From Promicromonospora panici (lineage in GTDB: Bacteria > Actinomycetota > Actinomycetes > Actinomycetales > Cellulomonadaceae), in NCBI RefSeq assembly GCF_900608595.1, contig NZ_UWYY01000018.1, forward strand, positions 109,589 through 173,588: a DNA stretch of 64,000 nt, given 5' to 3'. Both the position numbers and the translations under genes were made by a program. The notes under the pieces were generated by a model. That model did not search any database. It saw only the letters and a program-made list of their open reading frames with translations, and was not told the DNA's origin. Positions 25,914 to 34,020 of this stretch are shown in pieces (position 1 is the stretch's first letter; every line of letters starts with the position of its first letter).

Positions 25914-26812
25914 CGCTTCTCCTCGCGGTTCGTGCGGATCAGGTACGGCACGATGACGAGCGCGACGATGATCAGCAGGATCGAGCCGACGGCGGCCGCG
26001 TTCGCGTAGTCGAAGCTCGACTTGAACACGAACATGTCGACGGCGGGGACCTTGGTCTGGTAGTTGGCCGGCTTGGAGATCGACATGATGAGGTCGAACG
26101 CCTTGAGCGACATGTGGCCGATGATGATCAGCGCGGAGAGCGCGACCGGCGAGAGCTGGGGGAACAAGACGTGCCGGTACAGCTTCCACTCGCTGGCGCC
26201 GTCCATCCGGGCGGCCTCGCGCAGCTCGTGGGGGATGCCGCGGAACCCGGCGAGGAACAACGCCATCACGTAGCCCGACAGCTGCCAGATCGCGGGGATG
26301 GCGATGGCGATGATGCCGAAGGTGACGTTGTTCCACCAGTTGTTCTGCAGGGCGTCGAGGCCGACGATCTGGAACAGGCGGTTCAGGCCGGAGGCCTGCT
26401 CGTCCTGGTTGGAGTTGAGGAGCCAGCGCCACACCACACCGGAGGCGATGAACGAGACCGCCATCGGGAAGAGGTAGACCGAGCGGAAGATCCCTTCGCC
26501 CTTGACGGGCTTGTCGAGCATCCACGCCCACAGGAAACCCATGACCATCGTCCCGGCCAGGAACACGACGGTGTACAGGACGAGGTTCATCAGCGAGTGC
26601 TGGAAGTCCTCGCTGGCCAGCAGGTCGAAGTAGTTGGTGAACCACACCATCGCCGAGGGTTCCTGCTCGGTCGCCTGTGCGGCCGTGTGGTTGTCCGTCA
26701 GCGACGTGGTGAAGTTGGCGACGATCAGCCCGTAGACGAAGACGCCGACGAGAATCAGGGACGGGGCGAGCAGGAGGAGGGGTGGTCCGACTCGCCGCAG
26801 TTTCTTGAGCAT
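25910..26812 (-). CDS. Sugar ABC transporter permease, MalF-type
   Basis: 300 residues. An N-terminal helix (LLLLAPSLILVGVFVYGLIV) and a periplasm-facing loop with NHTAAQATEQEPSAMVWF precede the permease core with its EAA loop HELREAARMDGASEWKLYRH followed by VLFPQLSP. It pairs with the MalG-type permease through an ATGA overlap, forming the heterodimeric channel for the binding lipoprotein encoded 130 nt upstream. The sugar is not evident from sequence. Confidence 0.92.
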   Translation of the reverse strand: MLKKLRRVGPPLLLLAPSLILVGVFVYGLIVANFTTSLTDNHTAAQATEQEPSAMVWFTNYFDLLASEDFQHSLMNLVLYTVVFLAGTMVMGFLWAWMLDKPVKGEGIFRSVYLFPMAVSFIASGVVWRWLLNSNQDEQASGLNRLFQIVGLDALQNNWWNNVTFGIIAIAIPAIWQLSGYVMALFLAGFRGIPHELREAARMDGASEWKLYRHVLFPQLSPVALSALIIIGHMSLKAFDLIMSISKPANYQTKVPAVDMFVFKSSFDYANAAAVGSILLIIVALVIVPYLIRTNREEKR

Positions 26813-26861
26813 GTGGGTACCTCGGTGGTGGTCCTGGTGACTGGCGCTTGACTGGCACGGC

Positions 26862-26894
26862 CGCGCGCCGTCGGGATGAACCCGACGGCGCGCG
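26862..26894 (-). terminator. Intra-operon hairpin between binding protein and permease genes
   Basis: A perfect 14-bp stem (CGCGCGCCGTCGGG / CCCGACGGCGCGCG) with a 5-nt loop in the 130-nt gap after the binding-protein stop. Its place inside the operon suggests a partial terminator or 3'-end stabiliser that leaves the lipoprotein mRNA in excess over the permease mRNA. Confidence 0.7.
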
Positions 26895-26942
26895 ACCTAC
26901 GGCGGCGTGCGTCGCCCGGGAGCGGTCAGCCCCCGGACGGCG

Positions 26943-28229
26943 TCAGCCCTGCGCGGCGGCAGCGAGCTCGCCCTGGAACCCGGCGAGGTCGGACGCGCCG
27001 GTCGTGAACTTGCTCGTGGCGTCCGAGATCGCGTTGAGCGTCGCCACCGGGGTAGCCGCACCGTGCGCCAGCGAGGACACGATCGTGTCGTTCGCGAACG
27101 AGTCGATGGCGGTCTGCTGGTACTCGGAGAAGTCGGCCGGGTCGGCGTCGGTACGGGCGGGGATGGAGCCCTTCGCCTTGTTGAACGCGACCTGGCCCTC
27201 CAGCGAGCCCACGGTCTCGAGCCACGCCTTGGCACCCTCGGGGTCGGGAGCGCCGACCGGCAGCGTGAACGAGTCGGCGAGGAAGTCGAACGTCCCGTCG
27301 GTGCCGGCGACCGGAGCGGCGGTGAAGTCGGTGCCGAGCTCCTTGTCCTGCTCCTCGAACGCCGCGACGGCCCAGTCACCCATGACGTTGAACGCCGCGC
27401 TGCCGTCGATGACCAGCTGGGTCGCCTCCGGCCAGTCGAGTCCGTCACGGTCGTCGTTCGTGTAGCCCATGAGCGTCTCGAAGTCCTCGAGCGCCGCGGT
27501 CACCTCGGGGCCCTCCCAGTCGGTGGAACCGTCCCACAGGCCGGTGTACCCCTCGGGGCCGAGGTCCGCGAGCAGCACGGTCTCCAGCAGGTGCACCTGG
27601 GTCCAGGTGGTGCCGACCGACAGCGGCGTGACGCCGGCCTTGTCGAGCTTGTCCAGGTCGGCGATCCAGGCGTCGAGGTCCGCGTACTCGGCCTCGGGGT
27701 CGATGTCGTTCTCCTCGAGCACCGTCGGGTTGGCCCAGACGACGTTCGCGCGGTGGATGTTCGACGGGATCGAGTAGATCGCGCCGTCGTCCGACGAGAG
27801 CCGGTCGACCAGGTCAGCCGGGAACGCGTCCGTCAGGCCGAACTCGTCGTAGAGGTCGGAGACGTCCTCGATCTGCGCGGCGTCGATGTAGTCCTGCAGC
27901 TCCATGCCTGCGTGCGCCTGGAACGTGTCCGGCGGGTCCTGTGCCTGCAGACGGGTCTGCAGCAGGTCCTTCGCCGCGGAACCCGCGCCACCGGCGACCG
28001 CGCCGTTCACGAACTCGATGTCGGGGTGCTGCTTCTCGAACTCGCCGACGAGGGCGTCGAGGCCCGCCTTCTCGGAGCCCGCGGCCCACCAGGTGAACAC
28101 CTCGACCTGCTCGCCACCGCCCTCGGCGCCGTTGTCGCCACCCGTGTCGCCGCCGCCGCACGCGGCCAGCGTGAGACCGAGCACAGCGGCTGTCGCCACC
28201 GTCGCGGTCATCCTCCGGTTCACTCGCAT
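26943..28229 (-). CDS. Extracellular sugar-binding lipoprotein of ABC transporter
   Basis: 428 residues from the ATG at 28229, which has GAGGGA 7 nt upstream; a longer frame to 28265 lacks support. The lipoprotein signal ends in the lipobox LTLAAC followed by a Gly/Asp-rich tether. The mature part is a family-1 extracellular solute-binding protein: VEVFTWWAAGSEKAGLDALVGEFEKQHPDIEF, then AGMELQDYIDAAQIEDVSDLY, VWANPTVLEEN and FNVMGDWAVAAFEEQ. It captures a sugar or oligosaccharide and delivers it to the two downstream permeases. It is divergent from the ROK regulator, which probably controls it. Confidence 0.92.
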   Translation of the reverse strand: MRVNRRMTATVATAAVLGLTLAACGGGDTGGDNGAEGGGEQVEVFTWWAAGSEKAGLDALVGEFEKQHPDIEFVNGAVAGGAGSAAKDLLQTRLQAQDPPDTFQAHAGMELQDYIDAAQIEDVSDLYDEFGLTDAFPADLVDRLSSDDGAIYSIPSNIHRANVVWANPTVLEENDIDPEAEYADLDAWIADLDKLDKAGVTPLSVGTTWTQVHLLETVLLADLGPEGYTGLWDGSTDWEGPEVTAALEDFETLMGYTNDDRDGLDWPEATQLVIDGSAAFNVMGDWAVAAFEEQDKELGTDFTAAPVAGTDGTFDFLADSFTLPVGAPDPEGAKAWLETVGSLEGQVAFNKAKGSIPARTDADPADFSEYQQTAIDSFANDTIVSSLAHGAATPVATLNAISDATSKFTTGASDLAGFQGELAAAAQG

Positions 28230-28377
28230 CTGGGGTCCCTCAACCTTCCTCGGTCGCTGGAGCACCGGCCCGGGACGTCGTCGTACGTGCCGGAGGTGTG
28301 ACCCTCACCGCGCTCGGAGACGACGTCGTTCCTTGTGACCGGCCGGGCGCGCCTGTACGCCCGTGAACCCGGCTCCC

Positions 28378-28406
28378 ATCGAACGTCCGCCGATCTTTGG
28401 TGTCAA
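28378..28406 (-). promoter_or_regulatory. Promoter for the binding-protein/permease operon
   Basis: On the minus strand TTGACA (28406-28401), a 17-nt spacer and TTCGAT (28383-28378) form a good sigma-70-type promoter. The predicted leader is about 140 nt. ACGC-AA-GCGT (28413-28422) just upstream is a possible operator half-pair. Confidence 0.55.
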
Positions 28407-28489
28407 GAAATGAACGCAAGCGTCGCTCGATCGTGACCTGAAGGTTCAGTTCGTGTATCCAAAACCGTCATTCCCGGCCGGAAGGCGGT

Positions 28490-28495
28490 TACCCT
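28490..28495 (+). promoter_or_regulatory. -10 box, leaderless start of ROK gene
   Basis: TACCCT lies 7 nt before the GTG at 28503. Together with the minus-strand promoter at 28378-28406 it defines a compact divergent control region. Confidence 0.5.
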
Positions 28496-28502
28496 GGGCG
28501 CT

Positions 28503-29687
28503 GTGCGCGCGGATCGGGTAACACCGGGTTCGCAGACCTCACTGCGTGAGGCCAACCGAGCTCGGATCGTGAGCGCCGTCCAGCAGCGTGGCTCGCTCAC
28601 GCAGATCGAGCTGGCCGGCGTCACAGGGCTGTCCCCAGCCACGATCTCGAACATCGTCAAGGAGCTCACCACCGCGGGCGTGCTGCACACCTCGCAGTCG
28701 GTGCGCAACGGCCGCCGCGCGCTGCAGGTCACCCTCGCGCGCAACCTCGGCCTGGTCGCCGGCATCCGGTTCGGCATGCGCTCGCTGAGCGTCGCGCTGG
28801 CCGACGCGTCCATGCGGATCCTGGCCGAGCAGCGCATGCCGCTCGCCCCCGACCACCGCGCCGACGCCGGCCTGCAGCGCGTGGCGATGCTGGTCAGGGA
28901 GATGATGGAGGCGGTCGACGCCGACCCGTCCGAGCTGCTCGCCGTCGGCGTCGGGGTGCCCGCGCCCGTCGACATCCGCACCGGCCAGGTCGTCACCGTC
29001 GGGATGATGCGCGGCTGGGACGGCGTGCACGTCGACGAGATCCTCGGCGCCGAGCTCGACGTCCCCGTGACGGCCGACAACGACTCGACCCTCGCCGCGA
29101 TCGCGGAGGCCCGGTTCGGCGCCGGCGCGGGCCACGACTCGGTCGCCTACGTGCGGGTCTCGCACGGCGTGGGCGGCGGGCTCGTCCTCGGCGGCCGGGC
29201 GGTGCACGGCCGGTCCGGTGTCGCCGGCGAGATCGGGCACGTGTCCGTCGACGAGCACGGCCCCGTCTGCCGCTGCGGCAACCGCGGCTGCCTCGAGATG
29301 CTGGTCGGCGCCACCAGCCTGCTGTCGATGCTGCCGCGCGAGGCCGGGCACCTCACCCTCGCGGACCTCGTGGCCCGGGCGCTGGACGGCGACGCCGGCA
29401 GCCGCCGCGTCGTGTTCGACGCCGGGCGCCACCTCGGCGTGGCGCTCGCGAACCTGTGCAACCTCGTGGACCCCGACGTCGTGGTGATCGGCGGCAAGCT
29501 CGCCGAGGCCGGCGAGGTGCTGCTCGAACCGCTGCGCACCTCGCTGGGCCAGCGCGTCGTGGCCACGTCCCGCGGCCCGGTCGAGGTGGTCCCCTCCACT
29601 CTGGGCGCGGACGCCGGCGTCCGCGGCGCCCTGGCAGCAGCCCTGGACCAGGCGAGAATGTTCGGCTCCCTAGGAGTAACCACATGA
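28503..29687 (+). CDS. ROK-family transcriptional regulator (NagC/XylR type)
   Basis: 394 residues from GTG. An N-terminal winged helix reads RARIVSAVQQRGSLTQIELA, then GLSPATISNIVKELTTAGVL. The sugar-kinase-like ROK domain follows with the family signature VAGEIGHVSVDEHG and an intact zinc site CRCGNRGCLE near residues 258-267. ROK regulators bind sugars or sugar phosphates and repress sugar-uptake operons. It heads a five-gene unit: its stop overlaps the start of the sugar-binding lipoprotein (ATGA), and it is also divergent from a second sugar ABC operon, so it may control both. Confidence 0.92.
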   Translation: MRADRVTPGSQTSLREANRARIVSAVQQRGSLTQIELAGVTGLSPATISNIVKELTTAGVLHTSQSVRNGRRALQVTLARNLGLVAGIRFGMRSLSVALADASMRILAEQRMPLAPDHRADAGLQRVAMLVREMMEAVDADPSELLAVGVGVPAPVDIRTGQVVTVGMMRGWDGVHVDEILGAELDVPVTADNDSTLAAIAEARFGAGAGHDSVAYVRVSHGVGGGLVLGGRAVHGRSGVAGEIGHVSVDEHGPVCRCGNRGCLEMLVGATSLLSMLPREAGHLTLADLVARALDGDAGSRRVVFDAGRHLGVALANLCNLVDPDVVVIGGKLAEAGEVLLEPLRTSLGQRVVATSRGPVEVVPSTLGADAGVRGALAAALDQARMFGSLGVTT

Positions 29688-30820
29688 CTCAGCGGTGGCT
29701 CGGGTGGGTGGTCGGGGTCGGCCTTCTGGTCGGGATCGTCGGGTGCACCTCTGGCGGGGCCGACGTCGGCGGGGCCGGGGCCGAGGGCGCCGAGCCCGAG
29801 GGGACCATCGGGCTGCTGCTGCCCGAGGCGCAGACCGCGCGGTACGAGGCCTCCGACCGGCCCACCTTCCTGTCCGTCGTGGACCGCCGCTGTCCCGGCT
29901 GCACCGTGCTCTACGCGAACGCCGGGCAGGACGCCGCCGCCCAGCTCCAGCAGGCCGAGTCGATGCTCGCCCAGGGCGCCGACGTCCTGGTGCTCGACGC
30001 CGTGGACACGGTCGCCGCCGCGGGCATCGTCGTGCAGGCCGAGCGGCTGGGTGCCCAGGTGATCGCCTACGATCGTTTTGTGGACGGCGCGGACTACTAC
30101 GTGTCGTACGACTACGAGTTCATCGGCTTCCTGCTGGGCTCGGCCCTCGTCGGCGCGGTCACCGACAGAGCCGCGGCACGAGCCGAGGACGGGCGGCCGG
30201 GGGTGTTGCTGGTGCACGGCTCGGCGACCGAGCCCAACGCGCTCGCCATAGCCGCAGGCACCCGCCGCGCCCTCGAAGGAGAGGACATCGACGTGCTCGC
30301 CGAGTACTACACCCCCGACTGGAGCCCGGACAAGGCCACCGAGTGGACCGAGGCCATGCTCACCCGGTTCCCGGGGCAGGTCGACGGGATCCTCGCCGCG
30401 AACGACGGCATCGCCGGCGGCGCCATCGCCGCGGCGAAGGCGGCGGGCCTGGACCCCGTGCCGGTGACCACCGGGCAGGACGGCGAGCTCGCCGCCGTGC
30501 AGCGCATCCTCGCCGGCGACCAGTTCATGACCGTCTACAAGGCGACCGACCAGCAGGCCGCCACGGCCGCCGAGCTCGCCGTGCGCGTGCTGCGCGGCGA
30601 GGAGCCGCGCACGACGGTCGTGATCAAGGGGGTCCCGACCCAGCTCCTGGCGCCCCGTGCGGTCGGCGCCGCCGACGTCGAGCACGTCATCGTCGACGGG
30701 CACGTGTACTCCACCGACGAGATCTGCGTGCCCGCGTACGTGGCGGCGTGCGAGCGGGCCGGCCTGATCGGGCCCGACGCCGACGCCGCGCCCCTGGCCG
30801 CGGGGGAGGCATCCCGATGA
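29684..30820 (+). CDS. XylF-like sugar-binding lipoprotein
   Basis: 378 residues. The lipoprotein signal peptide ends at LVGIVGC. The mature protein is a periplasmic-binding-protein-like fold of the xylose/ribose class: EGTIGLLLPEAQTARYE, AQLQQAESMLAQGADVLVLDAVD, RLGAQVIAYDRF, DGILAANDGIAGGAIAAAKAAG and PVTTGQDGELAAVQRILAGDQ. VSYDYEFIG and the xylose-type FVDGADYY resemble D-xylose binding protein XylF, so a pentose is the best guess. Both ends overlap their neighbours by ATGA. Confidence 0.9.
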   Translation: MTQRWLGWVVGVGLLVGIVGCTSGGADVGGAGAEGAEPEGTIGLLLPEAQTARYEASDRPTFLSVVDRRCPGCTVLYANAGQDAAAQLQQAESMLAQGADVLVLDAVDTVAAAGIVVQAERLGAQVIAYDRFVDGADYYVSYDYEFIGFLLGSALVGAVTDRAAARAEDGRPGVLLVHGSATEPNALAIAAGTRRALEGEDIDVLAEYYTPDWSPDKATEWTEAMLTRFPGQVDGILAANDGIAGGAIAAAKAAGLDPVPVTTGQDGELAAVQRILAGDQFMTVYKATDQQAATAAELAVRVLRGEEPRTTVVIKGVPTQLLAPRAVGAADVEHVIVDGHVYSTDEICVPAYVAACERAGLIGPDADAAPLAAGEASR

Positions 30821-31575
30821 GCGTCCCCGTGCTCTCCCTGCGCGGCGTCTCCAAGCGGTTCGGCGGCGTCCGCGCCCTGGTCGACGTCGACGCCGACGTG
30901 CACGAGCACGAGGTGCTCGCCGTCGTCGGCGACAACGGGGCCGGCAAGTCCACGCTGGCCGGCGTGCTCGCCGGCGCGCACCGGCCCGACGCCGGGCAGG
31001 TGCTGCTCGACGGGCGGCCCGTGGTGCTCCACTCGCCCGCCGCCGCCCGCGCCCTCGGCATCGCCGCGGTGTTCCAGGAGCTCGCGCTCGTGGACGACCT
31101 GGACGTCGTCGAGAACCTGTTCCTCGGGCACGAGACCGTGCGCGGTCCCCTGCTCGACGAGGTCGCCATGGAACGCGAGGCGTGGCGCCTGCTCGACCAG
31201 CTCGCTGCCAGCGTGCCCACCGTGCGCGACCCGGTCCGCACCCTGTCCGGCGGCCAGCGCCAGGTCGTCGCGGTCGCCCGGGCGCTGCTCGGCTCGCCGC
31301 GCGTCGTCGTCCTCGACGAGCCGACGGCGTCCCTCGGCGTCCGCCAGACCGCGGAGGTGCTCAACCTGATCGTCCGGCTGCGCGAGCGCGGGCACGCCGT
31401 CGTCCTGGTCAGCCACCAGGCCGGCGACCTGCAGGCCGTCGCCGACCGCATCCTCGTGCTGCGCCTCGGCCGCGTGCACGACGTGTTCGACGGCGACGCC
31501 TCCTACGAGGACCTGCTCGCCGCCATGACCGGCGCCGTGCGGCCGGGAACCCCGAACCGGGCGGTGCGCCGATGA
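30817..31575 (+). CDS. Sugar ABC transporter ATP-binding protein, single-domain XylG-like
   Basis: 252 residues with a complete set of motifs: Walker A GDNGAGKST, Q-loop FQEL, signature LSGGQRQ, Walker B VVVLDEPT, and H-loop VSHQ. RbsA/XylG ATPases of this importer class are usually ~500 residues with two NBDs; this one has only one, as in FrcA-like systems, so the working transporter needs two copies. Start and stop both overlap adjacent genes (ATGA), placing it firmly in the operon. Confidence 0.92.
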   Translation: MSVPVLSLRGVSKRFGGVRALVDVDADVHEHEVLAVVGDNGAGKSTLAGVLAGAHRPDAGQVLLDGRPVVLHSPAAARALGIAAVFQELALVDDLDVVENLFLGHETVRGPLLDEVAMEREAWRLLDQLAASVPTVRDPVRTLSGGQRQVVAVARALLGSPRVVVLDEPTASLGVRQTAEVLNLIVRLRERGHAVVLVSHQAGDLQAVADRILVLRLGRVHDVFDGDASYEDLLAAMTGAVRPGTPNRAVRR

Positions 31576-32795
31576 GCACCCAGCCCGCCGGCGCGGGGAC
31601 TGGCGCGGCCGGAGCGGGCCCGTCCGGCGCCGGCCTGCCCGGCGCCGTCTGGCAGCGGGTACGCGGCGGCAACGGCCTGCTCCCGATCGTCGCAGCGCTC
31701 GTCGGCATCTGGCTGGTGCTCGGTGCCGTCAACCCCGCGTTCCTCGCCCCCGAGAACCTCGTCAACCTGACCCTGCAGAGCGCGCCCGTCGGCGTCATAG
31801 CGCTCGGCGTGGTGCTCGTGCTCCTGGTGGGCCAGATCGACCTGTCCGTCGGGTCGCTCAGCGGGCTCGCGGCGGCCGTGGTCGCCGTCGGCTCCGTGAG
31901 CCTGGGCTGGCCGGTTGCGCTCGCGATCCTCGTCGCGCTCGCCTGCGGGGTCGTGGTCGGGCTGGGCTACGGCGCCCTGTCGACGCGGCTCGGGCTGCCC
32001 AGCTTCGTGTTCACGCTGGCCGGGCTGCTGTTCCTCGCCGGGGTGCAGCTGCGGGTGCTCGGCCCGCTCGGCTCGATCAACCTGCCGTTCGAGTCGTGGT
32101 TCGTGCGGTCGGTACAGCAGGGCTTCCTGCCCGCGGTGGCCGCGTGGGCGCTGGTGGCGGTCATCGTGGTCACCTCCGCGGTCGTGCAGCTGGTGGCCCG
32201 TGCCCGACGGCGGCGCGCGGACCTCGCCTGCGCGAGCCTGCCCCAGATCGCCGTCCGGACCCTCGTGCTGGGCGGCGTGCTGGCGGCGATAGTCGCCTAC
32301 CTGTACCTGGGCACCGCGCGCGGGATCGGCTGGTCGGTGGTGCTCTTCGCGCTGCTGGTGGTCGTCACGGACGTGCTGCTGCGCCGTACGCGCTGGGGGC
32401 GGTCGGTGCGAGCGGTGGGCGGCGACCGGCGCGCGGCGATGCTCGCGGGCGTGCCGGTGCGGCGCACCGTCGTGCTGTGCTTCGTGGCCTGCTCGACCCT
32501 CGCGGCGCTGGGCGGCGTGCTCGCCGCCGGCCGCCTGGGCGCCGCGAACCAGGGCACCGGGGGAGCCGACACCTACCTCGTGGCGATCGCCGCGGCCGTG
32601 ATCGGCGGCACGAGCCTGTTCGGCGGGCGGGGCAGCGCGTGGTCCGCGGTGCTCGGGGTGCTGGTCATCCAGTCCATCGCCAACGGGCTCACGCTGATGA
32701 ACGTGGACCAGGCGGCGCGATACATGGTGACCGGGGCAGTGCTGCTGCTGGCCATCATCATCGACATGCTGATCCGCAAGCGCCGGGAGGCCTGA
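31572..32795 (+). CDS. Sugar ABC transporter permease, XylH/RbsC-like
   Basis: 407 residues with ~10 membrane helices after a Gly/Ala/Pro-rich 25-residue N-terminus. Family motifs: GVIALGVVLVLLVGQIDLSVGS, LGLPSFVFTLAGLLFLAG, the cytoplasmic loop GRSVRAVGGDRRAAMLAGV, and AVIGGTSLFGGRGS. An unusually long central loop contains basic QLVARARRRRADLACA. The homodimer forms the channel for the XylF-like lipoprotein. It ends one nucleotide before the LacI gene. Confidence 0.92.
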   Translation: MSTQPAGAGTGAAGAGPSGAGLPGAVWQRVRGGNGLLPIVAALVGIWLVLGAVNPAFLAPENLVNLTLQSAPVGVIALGVVLVLLVGQIDLSVGSLSGLAAAVVAVGSVSLGWPVALAILVALACGVVVGLGYGALSTRLGLPSFVFTLAGLLFLAGVQLRVLGPLGSINLPFESWFVRSVQQGFLPAVAAWALVAVIVVTSAVVQLVARARRRRADLACASLPQIAVRTLVLGGVLAAIVAYLYLGTARGIGWSVVLFALLVVVTDVLLRRTRWGRSVRAVGGDRRAAMLAGVPVRRTVVLCFVACSTLAALGGVLAAGRLGAANQGTGGADTYLVAIAAAVIGGTSLFGGRGSAWSAVLGVLVIQSIANGLTLMNVDQAARYMVTGAVLLLAIIIDMLIRKRREA

Positions 32796-32796
32796 C

Positions 32797-33801
32797 ATGA
32801 TCCGTCGTCCGACGCTGGCGATAGTCGCCGAGGCGGCGGGGGTGAGCCTGAAGACCGCGTCGCGCGTGCTGAACGGCGAGCCGAACGTGGCCGCCGCGAC
32901 CCGCGAGCGGGTGCAGGACGCGGCCGCCTCGCTGGGCTTCCGCCGCAACGCCGTCGCCGCCGACCTCGCGCGCGGCGGGTTCTCGCGGCTCGTCGGGTTC
33001 ATCACCGGCGACCTGGCCAACGAGTTCTACTCCGCCCTGGCCAGCGGCATCGAGCGCGAGCTGCGGGAGCACGGGCTGCAGCTGCTCACGGCGTCGTCCG
33101 ACGAGGATCCCGAGCGCGAGTCGTCGCTCACGGGCGAGCTGCTGGAGCGGCGGGTCGGTGCCCTCATCGTCACGCCCGCAGGCGCCGACCACTCGGCGCT
33201 GCGCGGCGAGATTGCCGCCGGGCTCACCGTGGTCGTGGTGGACCGGCCGGCAGCCGGGATGGACGTCGACACCGTGGTCATCGACAACCGGGGCGGCACA
33301 CGGTCCGCGGTCGAGCACCTGCTGGCGCACGGCCACCGCCGCATCGCCTTCGTCGGCGACGAGCCGCACCTGTGGACCTACCAGGAGCGCAGCGCCGAGT
33401 TCCTGGCCGTCATGGCGGAGGCCGACGTGTCCGACGCCGGGCGGTGGCTGCGGTCCGGCGCCCACTCCGCCGCGGCCGCCCGCGACCTGGTGGCGGAGCT
33501 GCTCGCCGCGCCCGAGCCGCCCACCGCGGTGCTCGCCGCGAACAACCGGGCGACGGTCGGCACGCTCCAGGCACTGCACGACGCGCCGGGCGGCGACCAG
33601 GTGGCGGTCGTCGGCTTCGACGACTTCGAGCTGGCCGACCTGCTCGACATCACCGTCGTCGCGTACGACGCCGTGGAGATGGGCCGCCGTGCCGCCGAGC
33701 TGGCCGTCGCTCGGTCCGCGGACCCCGAGCGGCCGGTCGAGCTCGTCGTCCTGCCGACCCACGTGGTGGCCCGGGGGAGCGGGGAGCGGCGGCCGCGCTG
33801 A
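32797..33801 (+). CDS. LacI-family transcriptional regulator
   Basis: 334 residues. The N-terminal helix-turn-helix and hinge read LAIVAEAAGVSLKTASRVLNG and VQDAAASLGFRRNAVAADLARG. The periplasmic-binding-type effector domain follows: LVGFITGDLANEFYSALASGIE, FVGDEP and AVVGFDDFELADLL. It closes the xyl-like operon immediately after the permease (ATG one base after the stop). Having both a ROK and a LacI regulator in one transcript implies two ligand inputs, one of them probably autogenous. Confidence 0.92.
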   Translation: MIRRPTLAIVAEAAGVSLKTASRVLNGEPNVAAATRERVQDAAASLGFRRNAVAADLARGGFSRLVGFITGDLANEFYSALASGIERELREHGLQLLTASSDEDPERESSLTGELLERRVGALIVTPAGADHSALRGEIAAGLTVVVVDRPAAGMDVDTVVIDNRGGTRSAVEHLLAHGHRRIAFVGDEPHLWTYQERSAEFLAVMAEADVSDAGRWLRSGAHSAAAARDLVAELLAAPEPPTAVLAANNRATVGTLQALHDAPGGDQVAVVGFDDFELADLLDITVVAYDAVEMGRRAAELAVARSADPERPVELVVLPTHVVARGSGERRPR

Positions 33802-34020
33802 GGAACCTTGCTGGCGGGGCCGGCGGGGTTCCGCGGGATCTGCGCGGTGCTGCTGACGGTGGGCGCGGACGGCGGTTGCGGACGCGGGTGGGCCCGGCGT
33901 CGCGCATAAGGGATGGATAGGTACTTTCCACACGGCGTCGTCCCATCCGTTCTGGTGGCCGTCCGGCGTTAATACGCTCCGTGGCACACGAGGTTCCCCA
34001 GGCCTGACGAGGAGCACACC

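Noticed and set aside
33802..34020. Terminator or operator between the LacI gene and the S1 protease
   Set aside because: No clear inverted repeat or promoter pair could be read; only an AT-rich TTAATAC near 33970.
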